This document shows positions 16,960 to 30,212 of a stretch of 44,215 nucleotides of DNA, piece after piece. The position numbers and the translations under genes were made by a program. The notes below the pieces were generated by a model. That model ran no database searches and was not told the DNA's origin. It saw only the letters and a list, made by a program, of their open reading frames with translations. The stretch is from NCBI GenBank assembly GCA_021788625.1, contig JAJYKL010000032.1:1-44215 (forward strand), in the 5' to 3' direction. Every line of letters starts with the position of its first letter. Position 1 is the stretch's first letter. The stretch is from Chloroflexota bacterium. Lineage in GTDB: Bacteria > Chloroflexota > Anaerolineae > J036 > Brachytrichaceae.

Positions 16960-18474
16960 CTAGCGCCCCATGGCTGCCTTGATGGGACCACAGGCCGGGC
17001 ACTGGCCATTCGGGCGGAAGATGGAGAATCCGGCTTGCGGGTCCGAGTCATACTCCCGGAAATCCATATTCCAGATAATCATCAGGCGCACTTTGCCACT
17101 GCTGCGCGAAAGTTGAATGGCGCGTGCCAGCCACTGGGCCTGATCCTGCAACGTGGTGCTGCTGCCCCATGAAAAGCCACTGGGCAGCGGGCCAATGCCT
17201 TCGCCCGTGACGTAGCCCAACTCGGTCCAGCAGATCGGTACGGCGCCTCCGAAGGCGTTGTACGTTACGTTCAGGGTGCCCCAGAAGTACCAGGAGTAAT
17301 GGTTGCCGGTCGGGGCGCCGGACGTCTGGTCCGGGCCGACCATGCTGCCGTTGTGATGGGCGCCCATGCAGTCCATGTATCGCGCCGCGCCCGCTGCGGC
17401 CATGCGAGCCAGGAATTGGTCATCATCGCAACCGTTGGTCGTGCAGTTGCCTCCGAAATAGCCCGTGGGGGCATTGGCCCCACCGATCACCATGGTGCCG
17501 GGATTGGCAGCTTTGATGGCGGCATAGGCCTTTTTCAGCATATCCACGTAGTTTTCAGGGTTTACCTGACCATGACCGCTGCCGCCGTATTCGCGGTCCA
17601 GGTTGGGCTCGTTCCATACTTCGATGGCGTCTGCCCCGCTCTTGGCAACCGTGGCCAGATAGCCAGCAAACTCGTTGTGATAGTTTAGATCGCCAGCGCG
17701 ACTCAGATCACCCTTGGCACCAATGAGAGCCTTCATCCCCATGGAATGAGCGGTGTTGATCACATTCTGCGCGCTGCCTATGTCGCCGGGGAGCACGGCC
17801 TGTAATTTGACCCAGGTCATGCCCATGTCCTTCATCTGGTTCAGATAATCAAAGGTGTGGATGTGGCCGCCCAGCTCAAAACCTCCGCTGTGTGAAGGAG
17901 GCGGAGCCACCACGGCGACTGCCGTCGGCGCGGTCGAGGGCGAAGCCGCCGTGCTACTGGCCACAGCCGCAGTAGGTGTAGGCGGGACATTCTTTTGTGT
18001 GGGAACCGAAGCGACGTTGCCGAGGGCATCGACGACCTGACCAGATACCCAGGCCGTTGCATTTTTATAGTTAATTTGCCACCAGGTGCCAGCACTATTC
18101 TTGCCGGTGATGCGAGCCGTGGCGTTCGCCACCAGCTGGCCTACGATATCGTAGACGGTGCCAGGCCCACTGCGCACGTTGATATGGTCATACGTTGACT
18201 GCGGGCGCACCATGGGCACGGAGGGTGTGGCGGCAGAGGGGGCACTCGTCGGCGTCGGGACGCTGGTCGCAGTCGCCGGAAGCGGCGTGCTGGTGAATGT
18301 GGCAACCGCCGTCGGTGTCGACGACGGCACCGACGTAGGTGTCGATGTGGGCTCCATGATGGTGACGACCGGTTTGAAAGAGGTGGCGACTGGAGTGGGG
18401 GCGCTGCTCCCGCATGCGGTTAATCCAATCAGTACAGCCAGAGCTACCAAGCTACGCGAACTATGATATGACAC
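16960..18474 (-). CDS. Secreted lipoprotein: SH3b domain plus clan-A glycoside-hydrolase-like domain
   Basis: 504 residues from GTG 18474, with GGAGG five bases upstream. The signal peptide ends in the lipobox LTAC, so the protein is probably lipid-anchored outside the membrane. A Thr/Pro/Ser linker (about 25-90) leads to a bacterial SH3 domain (INVRSGPGTVYDIVG, about 95-150), a second linker, and a catalytic-like TIM barrel from about 205. There EVWNEPNLD supplies the acid/base Glu and CWTELGY the nucleophile Glu of clan GH-A. Polysaccharide or peptidoglycan-associated glycan hydrolysis is likely; the exact family is not assigned. The C-terminus contains CPAC. The gene is convergent with the cysteine-synthase-like gene, with no terminator visible in the 41-base gap. 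Confidence 0.85.
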   Translation of the reverse strand: MSYHSSRSLVALAVLIGLTACGSSAPTPVATSFKPVVTIMEPTSTPTSVPSSTPTAVATFTSTPLPATATSVPTPTSAPSAATPSVPMVRPQSTYDHINVRSGPGTVYDIVGQLVANATARITGKNSAGTWWQINYKNATAWVSGQVVDALGNVASVPTQKNVPPTPTAAVASSTAASPSTAPTAVAVVAPPPSHSGGFELGGHIHTFDYLNQMKDMGMTWVKLQAVLPGDIGSAQNVINTAHSMGMKALIGAKGDLSRAGDLNYHNEFAGYLATVAKSGADAIEVWNEPNLDREYGGSGHGQVNPENYVDMLKKAYAAIKAANPGTMVIGGANAPTGYFGGNCTTNGCDDDQFLARMAAAGAARYMDCMGAHHNGSMVGPDQTSGAPTGNHYSWYFWGTLNVTYNAFGGAVPICWTELGYVTGEGIGPLPSGFSWGSSTTLQDQAQWLARAIQLSRSSGKVRLMIIWNMDFREYDSDPQAGFSIFRPNGQCPACGPIKAAMGR

Positions 18475-18814
18475 ACTGTCCTCCAGACACGTCGACTAAT
18501 CTCTTAGCGGCTTAGTGGTTTATTGTGCTCGATGAAAGACCGCCTCATTATATGCTACGGCTGTTAAATGCCGATTGGTCAGGAGCACGTACGGTGGCGC
18601 CTCGTAGTGGTTTAGTCATGTTGCCGCCAACCTATTCGCCCATTTCATAGATGGCATAACAAGCTGTCCTTAAATATAGAGAAAAGTTTGTTTGGCTTAT
18701 ACGATCCGGCTATTGTCTGCTATTATTAAATTGCAACCCTCTGGTTGTCAGGAGTGGGCAAATCATACATCCATAAATTATCGGTTGTGGCTGATTTCAC
18801 CGACGAGGTATCCA
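18475..18814. promoter_or_regulatory. 340-base divergent intergenic region with weak promoter signal
   Basis: No gene is supported here. The stretch is A/T-richer than its flanks and separates the lipoprotein gene (minus) from the signalling block (plus). An extended -10-like TGCTATTAT at 18718-18726 precedes the MFS-cNMP start by about 90 bases, but no -35 hexamer is found at the right distance. It probably holds the promoter for the whole block. Confidence 0.3.
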
Positions 18815-20602
18815 ATGACAGGCAATCCGGCGGCGGTATTGAGCCCTCCACCATCCCAATTTGCCATCTTCCGTAACCGAGGCTTCACGCTGCTGTGGTC
18901 GGGCGAGCTGGTATCCACCATTGGCAGTGCGCTCACCTCGCTGGCGGCTTCCATCCTGGTGTATCGTCTCACCGGCTCAGCCATGAGTGTGGGGCTGATG
19001 CTGGTGGCGACGGCTTTGCCGACGCTGGCCCTGGGCCTGGTCGCGGGCGTCATCGTGGATCGCTACGACCGCAGGCGCATCATGATCGCCTCCGACCTGC
19101 TGCGCGCCGTGCTGGTCTTCCTGATCCCGTTCCTCATCCCCTATGGCATCGGCTGGTTGTACGTTATTGTTGCCCTCACCAGCGCGGTGGGCCAGTTTTT
19201 CGACCCGGCCCACGAGAGCGTGCTGCCCGAGGTGGCCAGCGACGAGGACCTGGCGGCCGCGAACTCGTTGATGGCCATCAGCTCATTCGGCTCCACGGCA
19301 GTCGGCTTCGCCGCCTCGGGCCTGATCGCTTCGCGCTACCCCATCGAGTGGGCTTTCTACCTCGACGCGCTGTCGTTCGTCTTCTCCGCCGCCTGCATCC
19401 TGCTGATCCACGTCGCTCCGATCCAGGCTGAGGGCGAGACCACCGTTGCGACGGTGGTGGGCAACCTGCGCGCGGGTGCGCGCTTCCTCTTCGGCAACAC
19501 GGTGCTGCGCTCCGTATTCATCGTCGGTATCCTCTACGCGCTGGCTATCGGCCTGTGGAACTCGCTACTCTTGCCGTTCGCGATGCGGGCCCTGCGGGTG
19601 ACCGAGTTCGAGTACGGCCTGCAGGAAGGCTTGACGTCGGTCGGCTTCGTGGTCGGCAGCCTGCTGATGGCCCGGCTGGCCAACCGCTGGCATGCCGGCC
19701 AGTGGTATGTGGTCAGCCTGGTAGGCATTGGGCTCGTGGGCGCCGTCTACAGCCAGTCTCTGTCCGTGCCGTTCGCTATGGCATTGGTGATGGTATCGGG
19801 ATTCGCGAACGCGCCGTACTCCATCGCGCGACGGTTGTTGGTGCAGCGCAACACACCGCGTGAGGTGCGCGGGCGCGTAAACAGCACGTTCTTCGTGGCG
19901 CGCGACGTGGTGCTGCTGCTCGGCATGCTGGCGGCCGGCCTGGCCGACAGCATCGACGTGCGCCTGTTGATGCTGGTCAGCTCGGTCCTCATGGTCGTGC
20001 AGGGTGGGCTGGCGCTGGTCCTGCCGGGTCTCGGCCAACCGGCCGCAGAGTGGCGGCGCGCGTTGGCCGCACTGCGTGGCGCACTGGCTGCGCCGGGTCT
20101 GGCTGCTGCACGGGTTGCGACTCCGGCTGATTTGGACCGACTGGTGACGCATCTGCCGGCCTTAGCCGGCTTGAGCGCCGCCAGCCGTCAGAGCCTGATG
20201 AAGAACGCCAGCGTGGCGGAGGCGCCGGCTGGCACGGCGATTCTGCGGGTGGGCGACAAGAGCGACGCGGCCTACTTCGTCCTGGACGGGCGCGCGGTGG
20301 CGGGCGTGGAGGAGGGCGGCCGCGAGCGCGTGCTCGAGGTGATGAACCCCGGCGACTTCTTCGGCGAGATCGCCGCGTTGACGGGCGTGTCGCGCACCGC
20401 CAACGTGGTTTCGGAGCAGCCGACAACGCTGCTGCAGGTGCACGCCAGCGCGCTGCGCAGTCTCATGGCCGATCCCACACTCAGCCGGCTGATCCTGTCG
20501 AAGATGACCGAGCGGTTGAACCGCAGCCTCTCGCCGGACCTGCCACGCCTGGCCGGCATCGACCAGCAGGCGTTGCACGACCTGCGTACGGCGCAGTCGT
20601 GA
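18815..20602 (+). CDS. MFS transporter fused to a C-terminal cyclic-nucleotide-binding domain
   Basis: 595 residues. Residues about 15-405 form twelve hydrophobic segments with the MFS-type loop DRYDRRRIM between TM2 and TM3, resembling the macrolide/drug-efflux and enterobactin-exporter-like groups. After an Ala-rich linker, residues about 447-575 are a cNMP-binding domain with the phosphate-binding cassette FFGEIAALTGVSRTANV, keeping both the Gly-Glu and the Arg that contact the nucleotide. Transport may thus be gated by cAMP or cGMP; a cyclase lies 7 kb downstream. ATG 18815 has GAGG ten bases upstream; the frame is open to 18692, but that extension is not MFS-like. The transported substrate is unknown. 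Confidence 0.87.
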   Translation: MTGNPAAVLSPPPSQFAIFRNRGFTLLWSGELVSTIGSALTSLAASILVYRLTGSAMSVGLMLVATALPTLALGLVAGVIVDRYDRRRIMIASDLLRAVLVFLIPFLIPYGIGWLYVIVALTSAVGQFFDPAHESVLPEVASDEDLAAANSLMAISSFGSTAVGFAASGLIASRYPIEWAFYLDALSFVFSAACILLIHVAPIQAEGETTVATVVGNLRAGARFLFGNTVLRSVFIVGILYALAIGLWNSLLLPFAMRALRVTEFEYGLQEGLTSVGFVVGSLLMARLANRWHAGQWYVVSLVGIGLVGAVYSQSLSVPFAMALVMVSGFANAPYSIARRLLVQRNTPREVRGRVNSTFFVARDVVLLLGMLAAGLADSIDVRLLMLVSSVLMVVQGGLALVLPGLGQPAAEWRRALAALRGALAAPGLAAARVATPADLDRLVTHLPALAGLSAASRQSLMKNASVAEAPAGTAILRVGDKSDAAYFVLDGRAVAGVEEGGRERVLEVMNPGDFFGEIAALTGVSRTANVVSEQPTTLLQVHASALRSLMADPTLSRLILSKMTERLNRSLSPDLPRLAGIDQQALHDLRTAQS

Positions 20603-20689
20603 CCGTTGGATCGGGTGACGGCGAGGACCCGGCCGTTGTGCCGAGTGGGGACACGAACGTCGTCTGAACGCATTTTCAGGAACTAACGT

Positions 20690-26054
<5,365 letters not shown>

Positions 26055-26062
<8 letters not shown>

Positions 26063-26405
26063 ATTGACCCTGGACACGGAGACGTTACAGGGACTGGTGG
26101 ATACAACCGATACCGAGTTCGTGGGCGAGTTGATTACCACGTTCATGGCGGACACGCCTCCGCTCATTGCGCAGTTACGGCAGGCGCTGGCCGCCGGGGA
26201 TGCGGGTACATTCCGCCGTGCTGCACACTCGCTCAAGTCTAATGGCGCGAGCCTGGGCGCGATGGAATTCTCCTCGCAGGCCAGGGCGCTGGAGATGCTG
26301 GGCAAGGCCGGCACCATCACGGACGCGGCCGCTGGTGTAGACCAGCTCACGGTCGAATACGAGCGGGCGCGCGTAGCGCTGGAGGCGTGGCAGCATGCCG
26401 CATGA
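26055..26405 (+). CDS. Histidine phosphotransfer (Hpt) protein
   Basis: 116 residues forming a single Hpt helical bundle. [13 protein letters not shown] carries the phosphorylated His (H58) and the conserved Lys-Ser/Gly-xx-Gly surface. It would shuttle phosphate between the REC domains of the upstream hybrid kinase and another receiver. ATG 26055 overlaps the kinase stop (26060-26062), and GAGGGGGGA lies just upstream, so translation is coupled. The gene also overlaps the next one, a receiver-cyclase, by eleven bases; that placement makes the cyclase receiver its natural partner. A longer reading from 25962 would lie inside the kinase gene and lacks homology. Confidence 0.92.
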
Positions 26406-27453
26406 CCGCGTTTCGGAGAAAGGCCACCTGCTGGTGGTGGACGACAACAAGGTGAACCGGTTGCTGCTGGGGCGCGGGCTGGAGCAGCAGGGGCACAGTG
26501 TGGCTTTCGCCGAGAACGGGCGCCAGGCCCTGGAATTGCTGCGCAGGCAACCGTTCGACCTGGTGGTGCTCGACGTGCTGATGCCCGACCTTGATGGGTA
26601 CCAGGTACTGGAGGAGCTGACAGCCGACCCGCGCCTGCGCGATATTCCCGTCATCATGGCGTCGTCGCTGGACGAGTTGGACAGTGTGGTGAAGTGCATT
26701 GAGCTGGGCGCGGAGGACTACCTGACCAAGCCTGTCAATCCGGTGCTACTGCGGGCGCGTATCAACGCCGGCCTTGAGAAGAAACGTCTGCGCGACCAGC
26801 AGCGCGCGCTCATCCGCAAGTTCGCCACCGACGACGTCGCGGAGGACCTGGAGCGCTCCGGCTTCGCCCTGGGCGGCAAATACGTCGAGGCGACGGCCAT
26901 GTTCTCCGACATCCGCTCGTTCACCACGCTCGCCGAGTCCCAGTCACCGGCGGACACGATCGAGCTGCTGAACACGTACTACACCTTGATGTTTGATGCC
27001 ATCTGCGGGCACGGAGGTACTGTCAACCAGATGGTGGGAGACGGGTTGATGGCGATTTTCGGTGCACCGGTCGCCCGGCCCGATCATTGCCAGCGTGCGG
27101 TGATGGCGGCGCTGGAGATGATCGAGTTGATCGAGCTGTTCGACGTGGAGCAGGCCGCCCAGGGCAAGCCGTCGATCCGCATCGGCATCGGAGTGGCTTC
27201 GGGGCAGATGATCGCGGGTTACACCGGCACCCTGCAGCGTGCCACCTACACCTGCGTCGGTGACACGGTCAACGTGGCCGCACGGCTGGAGGCGCACACC
27301 AAAGTGGCCGGGAGCCCGATCCTGATCGATGGCAACACGCGTGACCAATTGAGCGGCGTTCAGGTTGAGGAGTTGGAGTCCGTGCAACTCAAGGGCAAGG
27401 CGCAACCCGCGCGCGTCTTCGCGGTGCCCCCAGGGCAGCCCCATTCGGAGTGA
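26395..27453 (+). CDS. Response-regulator class III nucleotidyl cyclase (REC-CHD)
   Basis: 352 residues. The N-terminal receiver has VVDDNKVNRLLL, phospho-acceptor D60 and K112 in DYLTKPV. A helical linker leads to a class III cyclase homology domain: metal-binding Asp D172 (FSDIRSFTTLA) and D216 (MVGDGLMAIFGAP), and transition-state N293 and R297 (GDTVNVAARLE). All catalytic residues are present, so the enzyme should make a cyclic nucleotide when phosphorylated. The position normally held by the adenine-specifying Lys is Gln (Q212), while the second purine position is Thr (T286), so cAMP versus cGMP cannot be decided. The gene overlaps the Hpt gene by eleven bases and is followed six bases later by a cNMP-domain phosphatase. 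Confidence 0.9.
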   Translation: MPHDRVSEKGHLLVVDDNKVNRLLLGRGLEQQGHSVAFAENGRQALELLRRQPFDLVVLDVLMPDLDGYQVLEELTADPRLRDIPVIMASSLDELDSVVKCIELGAEDYLTKPVNPVLLRARINAGLEKKRLRDQQRALIRKFATDDVAEDLERSGFALGGKYVEATAMFSDIRSFTTLAESQSPADTIELLNTYYTLMFDAICGHGGTVNQMVGDGLMAIFGAPVARPDHCQRAVMAALEMIELIELFDVEQAAQGKPSIRIGIGVASGQMIAGYTGTLQRATYTCVGDTVNVAARLEAHTKVAGSPILIDGNTRDQLSGVQVEELESVQLKGKAQPARVFAVPPGQPHSE

Positions 27454-27459
27454 TGGAAC

Positions 27460-28767
27460 ATGTCCGAGCAACTCCTCCGCCAGATCAGGACCCTGCCCCT
27501 GTTCGCCACGTTGAATGACGATGAACTGGCCCGGCTGGTCGGATCGCTTGAGACGTGTGTGGTGCCAGCGCAGACGCTGCTGTTCCGAGAGGGCAGCAGC
27601 GAGGACTACTGTTTCATTCTGGTCGAGGGCCGGGTGGCGATCCTCAAGGAGCTGGGCACCGAGGACGAGCGGCTGCTGGGCGTGCGCGACGCGGCCACGT
27701 TCATCGGCGAGATGAGTTTGCTCGCCCCGCGTGGCCGTCACACCGCCAGCGTGCGAGCACTGACGCCGCTGCACCTGCTGCGTGTGACACGCGCCGACTT
27801 CGAGGACCTGCTAAAGCACTATCCTCAGATGGTCTACGACCTGGCGCACGTCATGAGCGAGCGCCTGAGCGAGTCGGAGAATCTCACCATCCGCGACCTG
27901 CAGGAGAAGAACCGCCAATTGAAGCAGGCTTACAACGAGCTGCTGGCAGCGCATAAGCAGATCGTGGAGAAGGAGAAGCTGGAGCACGAGCTGGCCCTGG
28001 CACGCCAGATCCAGCGCAGCATCCTGCCGCGCACGTTGCCGAACGTGCAAGGTCTGGACCTGGGCGTCGAGATGGTACTCTCGAGCGACGTATCGGGCGA
28101 CTTTTACGACTTCATCCCGCTGAGTGCACAGGAGCTGGCTGTCGTCATCGGCGACGTGTCAGATAAAGGCATGCCGGCCGCGCTGTTCATGTCACTCACC
28201 TACAGCCTGGTACGGGCGGAGGCGGACCGCCATCGCTCCCCAGCGGAGACACTCAAAGCCGTCAACCATCACCTGCTGGGCATGAACGGTGATGAAATGT
28301 TTGTCACGATTCTTTATGGGCAGTTGAATGCAACCACGGGCCACTTCCGTTATGCCCGTGCCGGGCATGAGAACCCTCTGGTACACGACGCCCAGGCTTG
28401 TGAGATAACGCTCGAGACCGTGGAGGGGCAGCCGCTGGGCCTGTTCGACGACCCTGTGCTTGAGGAGGGGTGTGTGACCATCCCACCCGGCGGCACCCTG
28501 TTCACCTATACCGACGGCCTCACCGAGGCGACAGATGACCGGCAACGGTTCTACGGTCCGGAGCGCCTGCGGCAGGCGCTGCGTGCTAACTCCGGCGCAC
28601 CGGCGGCTGGACTATGCCGGGCGGTGTGGGATGACGTGGCGGCGTTCGTCGGGCGTGCCACGCAACAGGACGACATGACGCTGGTGGCCGTGCGGGTGGG
28701 ACCGGACCTGTCGTCCGGGTCGGTCCAGGAGTCGCAGTTCGACCGCTCGGCTGGTGAGGCGGAATGA
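27460..28767 (+). CDS. cNMP-domain SpoIIE/RsbU-type protein serine phosphatase
   Basis: 435 residues: a cyclic-nucleotide-binding-like domain (about 12-125), a coiled coil (about 135-180), and a SpoIIE-type PP2C phosphatase (about 185-415). The phosphatase keeps the metal-binding Asp residues: D214 (DVSGDFYDF), D232/D235 (GDVSDKGMPAA), D352 (TDG) and D404/D405 (QQDDMT). Such enzymes usually dephosphorylate anti-sigma-factor antagonists (partner switching). In the nucleotide-binding cassette GEMSLLAPRGRHTASV the canonical Arg before Thr/Ser is His94, so nucleotide binding may be altered or lost. The stop overlaps the next gene's ATG (ATGA), indicating coupling to the Crp-like regulator. No STAS or anti-sigma gene is visible in the window. 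Confidence 0.9.
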   Translation: MSEQLLRQIRTLPLFATLNDDELARLVGSLETCVVPAQTLLFREGSSEDYCFILVEGRVAILKELGTEDERLLGVRDAATFIGEMSLLAPRGRHTASVRALTPLHLLRVTRADFEDLLKHYPQMVYDLAHVMSERLSESENLTIRDLQEKNRQLKQAYNELLAAHKQIVEKEKLEHELALARQIQRSILPRTLPNVQGLDLGVEMVLSSDVSGDFYDFIPLSAQELAVVIGDVSDKGMPAALFMSLTYSLVRAEADRHRSPAETLKAVNHHLLGMNGDEMFVTILYGQLNATTGHFRYARAGHENPLVHDAQACEITLETVEGQPLGLFDDPVLEEGCVTIPPGGTLFTYTDGLTEATDDRQRFYGPERLRQALRANSGAPAAGLCRAVWDDVAAFVGRATQQDDMTLVAVRVGPDLSSGSVQESQFDRSAGEAE

Positions 28768-29480
28768 ACCAACCGACACGCGCGAGGTTCGCGGCTGACG
28801 AGCGGATGGAGGTGCTGCGCGCCGTGCGGCTGTTTGCCGGCCTGGGCGAGAAGACGCTGCTGGCGCTGGCGCAGGCCAGCCGGGGGCGCAGCCTGGCGAA
28901 GGGCCAGCTCATCTTCAGCCAGGACGAGCCGGGCGACACGGTGTACGTGGTGCGCCGGGGTTGCGTCATGCTCGTCGTATGCACCGTCGACGGGCGTGAG
29001 CTGATCATCAACGAGATGAACGCCGGGGATGTCTTCGGTGAGCTGTCGGTCCTGACCGGCCAGCCGCGCTCCACCAGTGCCGTGGCCAACGAGCCCAGCG
29101 AGGTGGCTGTGCTGCCGGGGCCGGTCTTCCTGGCGGCGTTGGAGGCGGAGCCCGTGCTGATGCGCCGCGTGCTGGACGTGACGGCGCGGCGATTGCATGC
29201 CAGCACCGAGCGCGAGCGGGCGCTGGCGTTCATGAACGCGCCGGCGCGTTTGGCGCGCTTCCTATTGCTGTTGGATCACCAGACGGGCGTGGACTACATT
29301 ACGATCTCGCAAGAGGACCTGGCGCAGCGGGTCGCACTGACACGCCAGACGGTGGCTAAGACGCTGGGACTGTGGCGGCGTGCCGGCTGGCTGATCACGG
29401 GGCGTGGCAAGATCGTGCTGCTGGACCGGACCGCCTTGAGTAACACCGCGGAAGCAAATGTTGGGGGTGATGGTGAGTGA
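28764..29480 (+). CDS. Crp/Fnr-family transcriptional regulator
   Basis: 238 residues. The N-terminal cNMP-binding fold (about 20-135) has FGELSVLTGQPRSTSAV with E93, R102 and S103, the residues that contact the cyclic phosphate in Crp; there are no Fnr-type N-terminal cysteines. A dimerisation helix leads to a Crp-type winged helix (about 155-225), with ISQEDLAQRVALTRQTVAKT as the helix-turn-helix. It is therefore likely to respond to the product of the nearby cyclase. The start overlaps the phosphatase stop. A Crp-format palindrome lies 44 bases after the stop codon, ahead of the tandem-repeat gene, and is a plausible target site. Confidence 0.92.
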   Translation: MNQPTRARFAADERMEVLRAVRLFAGLGEKTLLALAQASRGRSLAKGQLIFSQDEPGDTVYVVRRGCVMLVVCTVDGRELIINEMNAGDVFGELSVLTGQPRSTSAVANEPSEVAVLPGPVFLAALEAEPVLMRRVLDVTARRLHASTERERALAFMNAPARLARFLLLLDHQTGVDYITISQEDLAQRVALTRQTVAKTLGLWRRAGWLITGRGKIVLLDRTALSNTAEANVGGDGE

Positions 29481-29524
29481 GGGATGGCACGCGCCGGGGC
29501 ACGCTGGCCGATTCATAGTCATTG

Positions 29525-29540
29525 TGTCGCCTGCGCGACA
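29525..29540. promoter_or_regulatory. Crp/Fnr-format palindrome before the repeat-protein gene
   Basis: TGTCGCCTGCGCGACA is a perfect 6-4-6 inverted repeat, readable as TGTCG-N6-CGACA, the 5-6-5 spacing of Crp-family sites (canonical TGTGA-N6-TCACA). It is 45 bases after the Crp-like gene and 85 bases before the tandem-repeat gene. It could be the operator for autoregulation or for the downstream cassette. Confidence 0.45.
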
Positions 29541-29624
29541 GAAAATGTCATGCGAACGCCTTAGGATGAAAGCAGTCCCAAATTACTACGGCAATAAGGT
29601 TTAGACCCAGAGGAGGGTATCAAG

Positions 29625-30176
29625 ATGGCAGACAAGCAGACTCAGGCGATGCAGCGATTGCTTAAAAAACTAACGGCGTTGCGTAAGGCGTTGCCCAAGG
29701 CTGAGCGCGACATTTTGGATGCAATTGTGCTCGGAGCCACAGCAGAAGTGATTCCGCACAGGCTGTTGCTGCAGAAGGCTACCAGCAGCAAGATCGTGCT
29801 GCAGGCTAGGCCCACGGAACCGGAGGTTGAGGCGCACGGTATGTCACGTCAGAAGGCTACCAGCAGCAAGATCGTGCTGCAGGCTAAGCCCACGGAACCG
29901 GAGGTTGAGGCGCACGGTATGTCACGTCAGAAGGCCACCAGCAGCAAGATCGTGCTGCAGGCTAAGCCCACGGAACCGGAGGTTGAGGCGCACGGTATGT
30001 CACGTCAGAAGGCTACCAGCAGCAAGATCGTGTTGCAGGCTAAGCCCACGGAACCGGAGGTTGAGGCGCACCGTCTGTTGCTGCACAAGACCACCACCAG
30101 CAAGGCGACACAAACCAAGCAGACACCTTCGGTCATCCGGCTCGACCATAGTGGCACGTATTCCATTTCCGAGTGA
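29625..30176 (+). CDS. Tandem-repeat protein of unknown function (multi-unit precursor-like)
   Basis: 183 residues, not recognised as a known family. Residues 1-49 form a charged helical, leader-like segment (LLKKLTALRKALPKAERDIL). Residues 50-153 contain four nearly identical 26-residue units starting at residues 50, 76, 102 and 128, each with ATSSKIVLQA, PTEPEVEAH and then GMSR or RLLL. A divergent fifth part follows. The units are Lys/Glu/Thr-rich and lack Cys or Trp. AGGAGG eight bases upstream gives a strong ribosome-binding site, suggesting good expression. Downstream are a GAF protein and a cytosolic subtilase that could process it. It may be a multi-core peptide precursor or a repeat scaffold; no peptide-modifying enzyme is visible nearby. 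Confidence 0.75.
   Translation: MADKQTQAMQRLLKKLTALRKALPKAERDILDAIVLGATAEVIPHRLLLQKATSSKIVLQARPTEPEVEAHGMSRQKATSSKIVLQAKPTEPEVEAHGMSRQKATSSKIVLQAKPTEPEVEAHGMSRQKATSSKIVLQAKPTEPEVEAHRLLLHKTTTSKATQTKQTPSVIRLDHSGTYSISE
29772..30071 (+). repeat. Four near-identical 78-bp tandem coding repeats
   Basis: Units begin at 29772, 29850, 29928 and 30006 and differ by only a few single bases (for example GCTAGGCCC in unit 1 against GCTAAGCCC later, GCCACC in unit 3, GTGTTG in unit 4). The length is a multiple of three, so copy-number change keeps the frame. Such identity indicates recent duplication or ongoing homogenisation. Confidence 0.95.
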
Positions 30177-30212
30177 TAGCCTGACCGTCTCAATAATTGC
30201 CGATCGCGAATC

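Noticed and set aside
29772..30071. Possible CRISPR-like array
   Set aside because: Units are contiguous 78-bp coding repeats without unique spacers, and no cas genes are present.
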